From contig RCAB01000046.1 of assembly GCA_003640385.1 (NCBI GenBank), forward strand, positions 172,014-236,013: a DNA stretch of 64,000 bases. The letters run 5' to 3'. Positions 38,045-49,607 of the stretch are shown one piece after another. The stretch comes from Setaria digitata. Its lineage: Eukaryota > Nematoda > Chromadorea > Rhabditida > Setariidae. A model generated the notes under the pieces. That model saw only the letters and a list, made by a program, of their open reading frames with translations, did no database searches and was not told the origin of the DNA. Made by a program: the position numbers and the translations under genes. How positions within the stretch are numbered: the first letter of the stretch is position 1; each line of letters starts with the position of its first letter.

Positions 38045-41000
38045 CTTGAAGATAAGTTTTCTCTCAGATTTTGTAAATTTTTAAATATAAAGAAATATGA
38101 AGTATTTCTACAGTTTAATGAATCCTTCGCATTTAAACCAGACATTTTCGTCTAAGGTTTTTTTTTTAACTTGAAAGTAGATAGATACACCACTCTAAAA
38201 TACAAAAATACACTTTCTGTTAGAATTATATGCTTACCACATCACTACCCTTATTTAGTTTTTTTGGCAATATATACATCTGACGTGGCAGGACATGACT
38301 TCCAAAAAAAAGCTCCTTTTTTTCTAATATATTATTTCAGAAATCAATATGCTAAAAGGACGAAAATGGTAAAGAAACCGAAGATGAGGAAGAAGGCTGC
38401 TATCATGCCTGCAACTGTTGATTTTGATGGTTCCACTATCCTAAATTAAATAATATGAGGTGCAGAGTTACTATCGTTTATTTCTGCAACATCCAGTTTT
38501 GTAAATTAAGGTATATGGCGTGAACCAAACATTACTGTAATAGAGCGTATGAGAAGTTAAGTTTTGCTAACCTTGGTACGTACATCATTCCGACAGAGCT
38601 AAAGTACCCACTACTTATGGCCATGATAGTTGCAAGAGCTATGTAAATCCATACGTTGTAAAACCATACATTCCACGTTCGATATTCAGGACGAAAGTAA
38701 CAAAACATGAGCAATGGAATAAGTGCAATTCGTGCAAGTACTGGCACTACCAACCACTTTGGTGGTGGCTGAAATTGTATGTCAATTTGGATGCAATTTT
38801 GAGGAGGAATTTTGGAACAAATAAGTCCAAAATCCTAAAGTTATTATAAAAAGACATACCCACTGCACAAAATTAGCCAAGAGCGATCCAACAGCAGCGA
38901 AGAAATTGAACAGCAGATATGTTGTAATCGAAGTAAACAATTTCTCTGAAGATTTATTAACTGACCATAATACACATCGAGTATAAATTTATGAATTCTC
39001 GAACAAGTATTATCGACGTCAGCAACAGATGTGTGGTAAAGGACAAGTCTTTTTTACGTTTTTCTTTTTCTTTTTTTAATGAAGGAAAACCATTATATTC
39101 AATGACAAATATGCAGCAAGTATGGCAGAACATCTAATAATTTCCTATAAATCCGTTTCTCACTACTATCGGATACAAACTTCCTTTTCTGCGTAGGTCA
39201 GTCATGGAACATGAGTTTTTTTGAATTCAAATTCAGATTATCTGTCAGGAATCCTAATTTCTCATTAGCTTAGTAACGTATTATGATTTGTGCCACGAGT
39301 ACCGTTATGATTCTTTCTGTTTATCCATCAAAAGTGAAAACTGAAGCAAAAAATACCCGGTATAAAGAAATCATATTTTCCATCCTCGTTGTAGTACTTA
39401 ACGTCTGCCATTACTACAGGAAATAATGTCAATGTGACGAAAAACACACACCATACGTTGAAACATTGAATCCAAATCTAAAAATGTGTTGAATCCTTAT
39501 TAGAGTAGCATGCTCATAAATTAAAGAGATGGACGTCGGAAAATAATTTACTCTCAACTATACTCATTCACTTTGATTAGTAAACATAACTCATCAATCA
39601 GAGTGGAAATCATGCCATACTCAACTGGTGTTTCAGTGTTTCACATTTTATTGCAGTCCTATGCTTAGGCTACCACCATATGCTGACCTCTATGGAGTCT
39701 CAGATACTTTAGATATTTTACTGTTTTCCTAAGTAATCTCGAATGAATAAAAAGCCGTAATTTCTAGGGATGAACTTAATACTGACAGGTGAAAAGCGCA
39801 CTAACATTTCAAAGGTAGTTGCTGTCATCAGTAACAAACTACTTTAAATTAAATTTAAGTCAAGTATAACTGCAGAAATAGAATGATAGACGAACCTTTT
39901 TGAAAATTTCGAAATACAACTTCAGCTTTGTCTTCAAACCTGTTTTCTGTATTGCTCTATCCATTTTAATACCATTCGTGATTATGCCATCTACAGTATG
40001 GATCCTTTCCAGGCGTTGGCCCTCTTCATTTTCGTCTTTATGGGCAGATTTCTTTGTTTTCATATAGTATTTGTAAAATTCCTCAAATCACGCTTTAAAG
40101 TGATAGAATCTCATACGCTAAATTATTTTCAGGTTTTATGAAATGTAATAAAATTTCAAACATACGAGTTTTTGCAGCAGAAATACTGATCCAAAACAAG
40201 CGGAAACTGTAAACAAAGATATCAAGAAATATGAGAAGGCCGCCATCCTTATGCTTCTTGCAGCTGAAATAGATCGATCGTTTTCTTAAAGACGTCATGC
40301 TTTACTGCCGTACCATTTCATAACGACAGATTCAGCAATACCAATACACCTACTAGGACAGCCTAATGAAAAAAAAAAAAAAAAAAGAACCTTCCTAAAT
40401 TCATTACTGAAAGGAAAATGTGTACAGAAACTGGCAAAACTGAAAGTTGTGCAGACAGGCAACTACGTCAGCTGCAAGTCACACTGCTTAGAATTTCCGG
40501 AAATAGGTATACAAGTATACAAGATTTATTCCCATAAGTATGTAGGTATGCTCTGTTATCTGGAATAGTTTTAAAAAACACGTTTTTGTGTCCACGTCTA
40601 ATTTGATATGCTTACTACTAGTATAATTTATTCGAGAATCAACAGATGCTGTTTTCAGCAATAACGCGTATTCAAATGAATACTAATAACTCATTTTGTA
40701 CTATGCTTTAAAATAGTAATAAACATTTACTTGTGAATTAATAATGTAGAAAAAATCTCTAAACCCAATAATTTGGAACGAATCTTTACTAGTGTATCTC
40801 CAGTCATAAAAATAAAAGTAGGAAATGTAACTTACCAACGAGCGTTATGATATTTATAACGGATACAAATGTACCACATATGTTGTTGCCCAGTATGAGT
40901 GCATTAGTATATTGAGGTGGAAAACTGGCGGTCAAACCGTAGAGTGAACTTTGATAAATACCATTAGCTGCATTTAGTAACACAACTGTGGCCATCGTAA

Positions 41001-42949
41001 TGAAGAAAAACCCGCCAATCACTGAAAAAATAAATTAAATAATGCAGAAGCACGCGAATCATTTCAACAAGTGGAAAATAGAAAATAAAATAGTCACAAT
41101 CCAAAACAACTATAGTAAATGCTAAGAAAATGAAGACTTTGAAGACTTACTATGAGAAGTATTAATAAGAGTGAATATGAGTGTTACTAGAATGATAATT
41201 GCCAGAATAAAAAGACACAAGCTAATTCGTCGTTTAAGACCACCCCTGTAATAAATTTTTACATGCGAACTTATATACCGGAAAAAAAAAACAACCAAAA
41301 TTAAATGGCTTATCAGGCTAGTCAAACCAAGCACTTTAAATGATTTTCCATTAAAATCTGTCTTCTTTTATTGGCATAGAATCATTCAAGACATCTAGCT
41401 ATTGTACATAAGTACATCGCACATGAAATAGCTGGACTTCGATTACCGCCACATGTAAGCTTTTCTTAACAGGCTTATGAAGTTAATTCAACGTTCTTCT
41501 TCATGCAATGTAAGGTGATCTATTTTTTACAGCTAATATTTTTATCCACTTTTTTTGAAGAGACAGGTGATTTATTTAGTTGCAGTTTCTAAACAACCTT
41601 CATGGTATAAATGCGTAATATGAAATGAAATTCTTATATAAACGAACTTAATATGGATGAATAAGTTGATCATATTGAGCAACAAAGTTGGTATCTGTGA
41701 AGCGAGACCAAGGTAACTCAAAAAATGAAGCGCATAATCTGTCTTGTGCATCCTACCATCAGCACTCACTTCTACGAATTTATAATCCACGTAGTACTGA
41801 AAATTTTTTATAAAAAACAGCCACTTATTTGATTTTCAACGTTTCATCAAAAACTTTTTCCATAATTATTGACAAAAAGTTTCATCGTAGTTGCTGAACA
41901 GCTGCCAAACAAACTAGCCTAAACTACATTAATATATAACTGCTTCAGACAATGAAGTATTCTTGAACATAACACATAGAGTTATTAATTCCTGTATTAC
42001 AAGCACTCCGAAGCAGTGAACATTCTTTTTTTAGTATATTTTAATTAAAATGATATTTTTGGAATACACTATTTGCTGTTAGGACGACTCTGCAATTCCT
42101 GACATCCTTTATGAAAGGGAAAAATATCGTATTTTTGCTAAAAGTGAGAGTTTTCAGAGGAACTGTTCCAGCTAAAACCATTAGCAGTTAAGAACTTGGA
42201 ATGACTACACTTACACTATGCCACATGTTCGTTTATTTGGAACGTCCCTTCACAATTACACATGCATAAGTTTTGGTTAAGCTTCCGCTTACTGCCTGCC
42301 AATGTCGGACATCTGACTGAGAAAGCTTTTGCTACGACTACTACATTTCTTCTGCGAAAACATTTAACCCGGAGTAAACCGATAATAGTATATGTTAGAT
42401 TAGAGGATGTAAAAAATGATTAATCTTCTTCTTTTTATTTAAAATAAATCATGATCTCATCTATTAGACCACATATATTTTCAGCCCAAAATCATAAATT
42501 TCAATGGACTGAGGCTACAATGGTAGCTGCTATACTTCTGAAAGGCAAATAAAATCGAACCTAAATTTTAACCTGATGATACAAATATTCACTCATTTTC
42601 AGTGATACAGTTTTGCATCAATTCTTAAACAAAAAAAAAAAAAAATGATAGCTACGGCGTAGCATTTCCGCAACACTACTAGCGAACGTTACGTGAAATA
42701 AAAGAGCTGTCTGCAGTAAATATCACCAACGGCTTATATACCCTACTATCTTTTTTAGGGTTAGAACCGACGTTAGCTGTTCTTAATACTAACTGAAAAT
42801 GGATATTATAAGTATAAAGTTGATAGCAAACTCACGGAGGGAGCAATTGTGATAAACATGTTCCATGGCATTAAAACGCCTATCCCGTGAAGCAGCACAA
42901 TGAAATATACTGCGTTGTACTTGTCTTTAGGAGGTTTGTCGGGCAGCAT
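37906..42949 (-). CDS. Equilibrative nucleoside transporter (SLC29 family)
   Basis: Multi-pass membrane carrier moving nucleosides down their gradient. Exons: 42836-42949, 41648-41796, 41151-41245, 40836-41021, 40166-40263, 39896-40081, 39357-39477, 38860-38945, 38572-38768, then a last exon at either 38344-38440 or 37906-38044. The model gives 442 aa or 456 aa, with all phases consistent. Diagnostic segments: PPKDKYNAVYF and LLHGIGVLMPWNMFIT in TM1, LKRRISL, NAANGIYQSSLYGLTASFPP followed by YTNALILGNNICGT (the family signature), a long Lys/Glu-rich cytoplasmic loop in the 39896 exon, VGSLLANFVQW and SSGYFSSVGMMYVPR. The start is taken at MLPDKPP; an acceptor-like CAAG just upstream means a further 5' exon is possible. 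The 38572 donor leaves in phase 2, and both terminal exons complete the same Arg codon. Confidence 0.93.
38344..38440 (-). CDS. Alternative last exon a of the nucleoside transporter
   Basis: It follows the good acceptor TTTAATTTAG and encodes IVEPSKSTVAGMIAAFFLIF, then GFFTIFVLLAY and a TGA stop. STVAG and the hydrophobic run match the last membrane helix of SLC29 carriers. It ends almost directly after that helix, so the protein has virtually no extracellular C-terminal tail, unlike the version made with exon b. Confidence 0.8.
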
Positions 42950-45900
42950 ATCGATACTCTCAAAATGATCCACTTGCAATGTAATATAGCATAATATCTG
43001 TATCAACTAAATTCTTAGAAAATTTGAGGTTTTATTGAATACGATGATTCTGACGCATTGTTTAGGAACGCTGTTCGAAATGACACACAGTTTTCAATGC
43101 GTCAGTAATAATTTCTCATCTGTTTCTGCACATATAACTTGTATTAAAGTTGAAGTAGCCCTATTTGTTGTTAATGAGTACATTCTCCGGAAGCCTGTGG
43201 AAATCATGAATACAGCCAAAAGGGAATTCAGTGATGATTAAAATAGTCAACGGCTGGTCTTGCATGCAATATTTAAAATATTAGTGGCTTCTAAACATAC
43301 CAAAAAATACCAAAAATGAATAATTTTGACAAACTGATGGGCAATAACAGAACTATTGGACATGTAGAACGGCACGATCATTAATCAATTACGACTCGTC
43401 AACTTTCACAAAAAATCGCAGATTTCTACTGCAGTTCAAATATTATTAGAAAAAACATCTATAGCTGAGTGTTCGACAAGAAATGTGCATGATATACTAT
43501 ACTCATTCCTGAATAAAAATGTTCATTTACAGGAACTTTCTCTGTATTATGAATGAATGCCATGTGTAACTGATTCATTTTGCATCAGAAACACACACAT
43601 ACTATTAGGGAACTTGGACCTAAAATTGATTCATTACATTTTCGCAATGTTATTTAGCAGAATTCATGGAAAGAATTGGAAACTCATATAAACGGAAGTA
43701 GGAAAAAAAAACTATTTTGACAGCTTCTCAGATTTTAGAAAGCTATCTTTAGCAACCAATATTTACATGAATGGTTCTTATAAGACAACGTATTAAAGGA
43801 AAGATATAAACTTGCGCATAAGTACCTTATTCGCTGCTTGCCAAGAGGAGTTTTATGCCAAAACGGTTTAGAATGCACCATTTTCAAACTTCAGATTTTC
43901 TTTCCAGTGAAAAAAAAAAGTCTTCATCTAATTTTCAAGTGCTTTAAGTGCGAAAAGCAAAAGTTTAAGGGTAAAACAGAGGAAATCTTCAGAGAATAAA
44001 GTCCCGGTGTGGTAGTTTTCACCCCAACATGCACTGAAGATGGGGTAAATCAATCAAATAAGGTAACAGGAATTGGGAGTCATTTGACTGATAAAAGAAA
44101 ACGACGGACAGTATTAAAAACCAGCAGCAGAAATTCAGGAAAAAAGATGAATGAACAGATGCATGTGAAAGTTTAAAGATGGATAATAAAAAATATCAGG
44201 ATGGATTGCTTACTGTCAAATCAAGCACTAGTGACAATATTTCTGAGCGGAAATAGTAACAACAACATGAACACCGTTTGAATAAAGAATTGACTTTAAA
44301 TGTGCAACTAGGATCACCAATCAAAATCTAAAAGCTTGATCTTTTTCAGCAATGTACTCCAGTAACTACTTCATTTGAATTCAGATTAGAAGTTTCACTA
44401 ATCACTAAATCATGTGCCGGATTCATCTAGTGATAAATAGCATGGGAAGTGGGAGAACTTATCTTCATGTCTACAGAAAACTTAATTTTCAATGCCTAGC
44501 CATCAGCAAATCTTCATATCTCAGCCAAGGCTGAAAGAGAAAAATGAACCTGTCGTCGACGGTATGTCCTGTCGTCTCGGTATGGAGCGCCAGAATAGAT
44601 GGCGCCAATCAATCACAGTGCTTCGGTGTTGCTGTTGTCGCTACTTTTTATGCGTTCCTCTGCGTGTCTTCATCCTCATTATCGATTTTATACGGGAGAA
44701 GAACTGAGGTCATTCAGATTTACGTTAGAACTGTATCAAGACATTGGTGCTGGATGGTTTCAACGGTGGTCGGACGGACTCAGTAGGCCCTAGAGCGCTG
44801 ATATTACCACTAAAAGAAAGTAAAAAAAAAAGGACAATTACTGCTGGTAACCGTAAGTGGCCTGTTATTTTAATTGGTTGATTTCAAAGAGGAACGACAT
44901 CTTTTCTGAACACTCTGCCCAGAACATCAAAAAGTGTGTTTAATTTTTGTAAGTAACATATGTTTTATGGCTCACGTAGCGCAGTCAGTGTATGGAAAAG
45001 AAAGATATTATTTATAGTCTAAAAAAAATTAGCACTGAAAGTCATGATTCATTGGATTAGTTCAAACTATATAATCCTATTAGCACTAAATTAAAAAGAC
45101 ATTATTGGTACTCCATGCCGAAAATGAAAACTTAATTCGACTTAATTAGCAGAAATGAGAAAAGAATTACCATAGCCTTCCACTAATTAAAAATTATTTG
45201 ATATGCGTCTTTTGTAACAAGAATTACTGCGCACATTACCAGTTAGAGTGGGTAGTAAAAGAGATCTGACTCTGTTGTATAACGACAGTTATGCGACGAA
45301 GAAGCCCTTCATCTTCTCGAAGGTGCAATACATTACTTAAAACTTATCAGATATTTTTATTTCCACCATTAAGCACAACTGACTAATTGGCATTTCTATC
45401 GCTTTGTTGCTAGTGAAAACGATATGCTAAATTTCACAAAATATCGCAGTATATGATAAGAAAAGCCTTCACTTTTACAAAAAGTGCAACGTCAAAGATA
45501 ATGAAACATCATCACAACTCATCAGCATATTTTTCAAGCAAGCCAAATGTGAAGGAAAGTAGGAAAATTTATTGACCCCACTGTTAAGGTTTCTAATTTA
45601 GAAAATAAACCAGGAAAGTGGAGAGGAATCAGTTTTGTAAGTCGTAGGGCGATTTAGTTTACTGAATCTTCCAACAATTATACAATTCAGGAGAGGGTTA
45701 CAGAAGTCATCGTATTTAATTCTGAAAATCTGCCGAGATCCTGCAAATGAAAAACTGTTTTTTAAAGAGCGTGTAGATTAATGAAGGAGGTGGTGAATGT
45801 TTTATCTTCTTCATATACTTTAGGAAGTAGCAACATTTTAAATGCGAATGTACTTGCTGGCTTATAAATTGATCTTACTTTTAATCGATCTGTGGAAGTA

Positions 45901-48900
45901 GCGTTTATTCGGAAAACTGATAGACATCCAAGGAGCAGTTTTGTTTGCATCGTCACGACGCTTTAAAGGAAGCGCAATACGCAAGCTGATCAGACTGCTT
46001 TTCAAAGTTTTTATCGCACGATCTGGGACTTTATATTATGTGTTTTGACAATCTTAGCGACTTATTATTTCGCTTAAAGGTATGATACATTTTACTGCCT
46101 TCCTAGCTCAGTAGCAAGCTTACTGAGAAAGTTTCGAATTCAAATGTTTCATGAATTATCGCACCTAACATCGAACAACTTACAAGAGAATGGAGCAGAC
46201 GGATAAAGAGCTGCCGAGGAAAAGAATGCTATGTCCGAGGAGTATGGAGCTGCAGAGAATGCTCCATCGATTTGTTGCAAGCATTGTGGAAAGTTGCGTC
46301 TCCTCTGCTCCTACCGCTGCAGTTCTGAGCTGGTTCCGTTTTCGAATTGATTGCCTCAAGTTGTGGGGCGATTCCTTGCGTCCCTGTCATCTGTTGAAGT
46401 CGTTACAGTCGTGTCTCTGTGTCACCACCCACATCTTCCATCAACCGAATGAATTTGGCTGTGTCATAACTCGGTCGGTGTTGTTTCTGTTTGTCGCTCA
46501 CTTCGACAGTCCAACTAAATGTTCTCATGGGCCCTAGTACTGCAGCATCAGTTACTAGCGGTGGGTCGTTGTTTAAATACAACATGCAGTCAAGGTGGAA
46601 GCAGAGCTGACATTGAGAAAACAAGTCGTACACTGTGAAACGAGAACAAAGGTGCGAGTCATGCATTTGTTTTGAATGTAGTATCAGAGTTCTTTTTTGC
46701 TGCCAGTTTTTAATACTTCTTAGCGCTTGCAGAAGAGTCCTGATTAAAATGCGTGTAACTCAGGATATAATTACCAAAATAACCACGTTACACATTTCAT
46801 GGTAGAGATCGTTCTTTTTTGGATTCTTTGGAATGAAAAAGGCTTATAAATGTTTTTTAACCAATATTTGAAATCTAAGCTGTTCTGAAAATTCACTGTT
46901 TCGAAAAAAGATTTATATGAATTTTTCTGATGAAAGCACTTAATTGGCAGTTATCTTCCGTATCAATCATATTTTATTAATTTTTGGTGTGTAGAAAATT
47001 CTTCCATCATTTCTGCAACTTCCTATCCATTTGTTTGCACAGTGTTGAACGACTGGTAAGAATTTCTGTCATGCAAAAAGGGAAAGTCACAAAAGAAAGG
47101 AACCGTAAAAAAAGAGGATTAAAGCTAAACAAAGGAAGCTGCTATCAGTGGTGGTGAACAAAATTGTGCGTGAATGAAAGCTGAAGTTCAGTAGGCAATT
47201 AAAACTCACGAATCCACCGCCATAACGGCATGCTATCCACTGCAACAATGAGTATTTCGTAGATGATAACAAATCGAAGTGGTAGAGAACATAGACTTTT
47301 TCGAAGTCTGATGAGACCTGTGGGCGTTATTACATTTTGCAAAAAAATTGGTCACAAGTACCAAAGTTTCATGTAATTTCTCGATTTCTTTTCTTCTTAT
47401 TTTGGTTGATTACCTATACGAAAAGAAAAAACATTCCTACGGTATGCAAATATTCAAAGCAATCAGCTGAACATCTTGTACTCACCTAAAACTGGAAAAA
47501 GTTTACGATTTTGATTATCGGTTTAAAAAGTCGTCAATCTTTGACGAAGCTACTCTTTCTAAAACACAAATTTCCAGCTAGTGAAATCAAGAAATTCGAG
47601 TTAATAGTTCAAGCAGAGAAGAAGTATTGACTCTCGACATTTTAATGTAATATCAGAATTTTAGTTAGCGCTGAGTATAATTTAAAAAAAAAACTGAAAT
47701 TTAGTTCAGTTCCATTGAAAATGGAATTAATTTTACCCACAGTTTGTAGTCCATTTGTTGATACTGAATAAAAGCAGTTGAGGCTTCACTATTTAGGGTT
47801 GTCAGTTGGTCATGTTCATGAGCAGATTATGTTTGATAATATATTTAAGCAATAGACGGATGCTTGAATCTGAGTAAGTAGGTACTTCTCGAACAACTAA
47901 ACTGTTAATGGTTATGATTTGACCGCTATGTTTTACAACTAATTTAGAAAAAACTAAATAACTGGTCGATAATCGCTTGATCAGTCATATTAAGGAATCT
48001 ATACAGGAAATCTGAATAGCTTCCCAACAGCACTAATTAGTAAATTTTTTTTTAAAAGCTGAACATCTTACGATAGAAGTTAATATTCCCATTGTCTGAT
48101 TCTCAAAAAGCGTGCAAAAAAAGTAGGAACTCTTCATATGGAAGATAGGACTTTTGGCTAAAAATACTTTGATTTTTTTGAATCCTCAAATAATACTCTC
48201 CCTAATATAAAAAACAGCCACTTAATATTAAAAAGAGTATTTTTTTTTTTTATTCAAATCGATTCCTTTAAAATACCAACAAAAACCAGTATTTGAGCAT
48301 ATTATAATTAATATATAAAGTAGAAGAAACAGAGGACATAGTGGAACATAACAAAACGAAACTTTTCAGACTTTTCTAAAATTAAGTTCCGCTATAATGT
48401 GACCAATTTAATATCAATCTGTACCAATTTGAGCTTCTTGTAGAAAAAGCTCTATAGGAAACTCAATACCTACGACGGCTAGAAAGTTTACTAGAATTTA
48501 CTTGGTTCACTAGGACTGGAAGCTGTAGACAACCCCGAAAATAAATGAAAATGAATTTGTGAAATGCTGAAATGCAGCTTCCTCCTCATTAACCAGGAAG
48601 AAGGAGAAAAACAATCGTCGAGCTTGATTTGAGCCAACCATCTGCAACCATTTTACCCATATATATATATAAACCGAAAAAGCAAAAGCAGAAATTTGTA
48701 AAACCGGCCTTCTTGGTTGTTTGCACGCTGACGAAATCACAGCTACTATTCACTAAGCATTTCGAAAGCAAAGGCAAATATTACAGAAAATACGACTACC
48801 GACGACTAAACAGCAATATATTTATTTGCACGTGAAGCGAGGAACTATAAAACAGGTAAGCTACAAAAATTAAAGAAGTTAAATTTCTTACAGCAGAAAT

Positions 48901-49536
48901 GGACACCAAAAACTACAAATGGCACTGATCAAGATGGTAACTGCCACATACGTTTCGATACAAAAAAGATATCGTCACTGCAATGGACATGAAGTAATCT
49001 ACTGATATATGTCATAGGATGCCGACCGATGATCAAAAAATAAGACTAAAAACAGATGTTGCTTCCGCAATCCAACAGATATACCAAGTTGAAACTTTGC
49101 AGCTTTGTCATCCGAGTCCTATGGATGAAGTAGAAATAAAAATTTAGAAAATGAATTTTTTAGCATAGAATAGAGAAGAATACGTTTCACAATATAGAAA
49201 TGAAGAAAACACAAAACAAACATAAACAATAAAACAACATCAAGTCCGAAGATAAGCTCACAATGAAGAAATACAAAACAAGGACCAACTGCAAAAACTT
49301 TTATGATATTAGCCATCTACAAAACAAATTTAGGGGATCGTCATTAATAGACTTCTACACCATAACAAAAGAGAGTTGCGCCTTTTTTTTCCTTTTTAAT
49401 TCATAGTAATAATAAATCAAGAGGACAATCTAAAATTACTCCTACAACAAATTTTGCTTTTACCTTTCGCAAAGATTTATTTTGGATGGATTTACTCATA
49501 GACAGATGAAGCAATAATTTGCTGGGGGCAAAACAC

Positions 49537-49599
<63 letters not shown>

Positions 49600-49607
49600 G
49601 ATAAATT
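42950..49607. other. Gene-free region between transporter and co-Smad
   Basis: About 6.6 kb with no supported exon. Two patches of higher GC stand out, 44.53-44.80 kb and 46.19-46.66 kb, where open frames occur on several frames of both strands at once, none with start, splice or domain support. The region includes the co-Smad 3' UTR at its right edge and probably the transporter promoter at its left edge. Confidence 0.45.
49538..49599. repeat. AAT trinucleotide microsatellite
   Basis: About 20 tandem AAT units. On the transcribed minus strand it is an ATT run that begins eight bases after the co-Smad stop codon, so it forms the start of the 3' UTR. Confidence 0.97.

Noticed and set aside
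44492..44793. Three overlapping plus-strand frames of 64-80 codons
   Set aside because: Overlap in several frames with no conserved feature; probably a composition effect in a GC patch.
46090..46140. tRNA-like words (CTAGCTCAGTAGC and TTCGAATTCAA)
   Set aside because: The arms do not pair into a cloverleaf and spacing is wrong.
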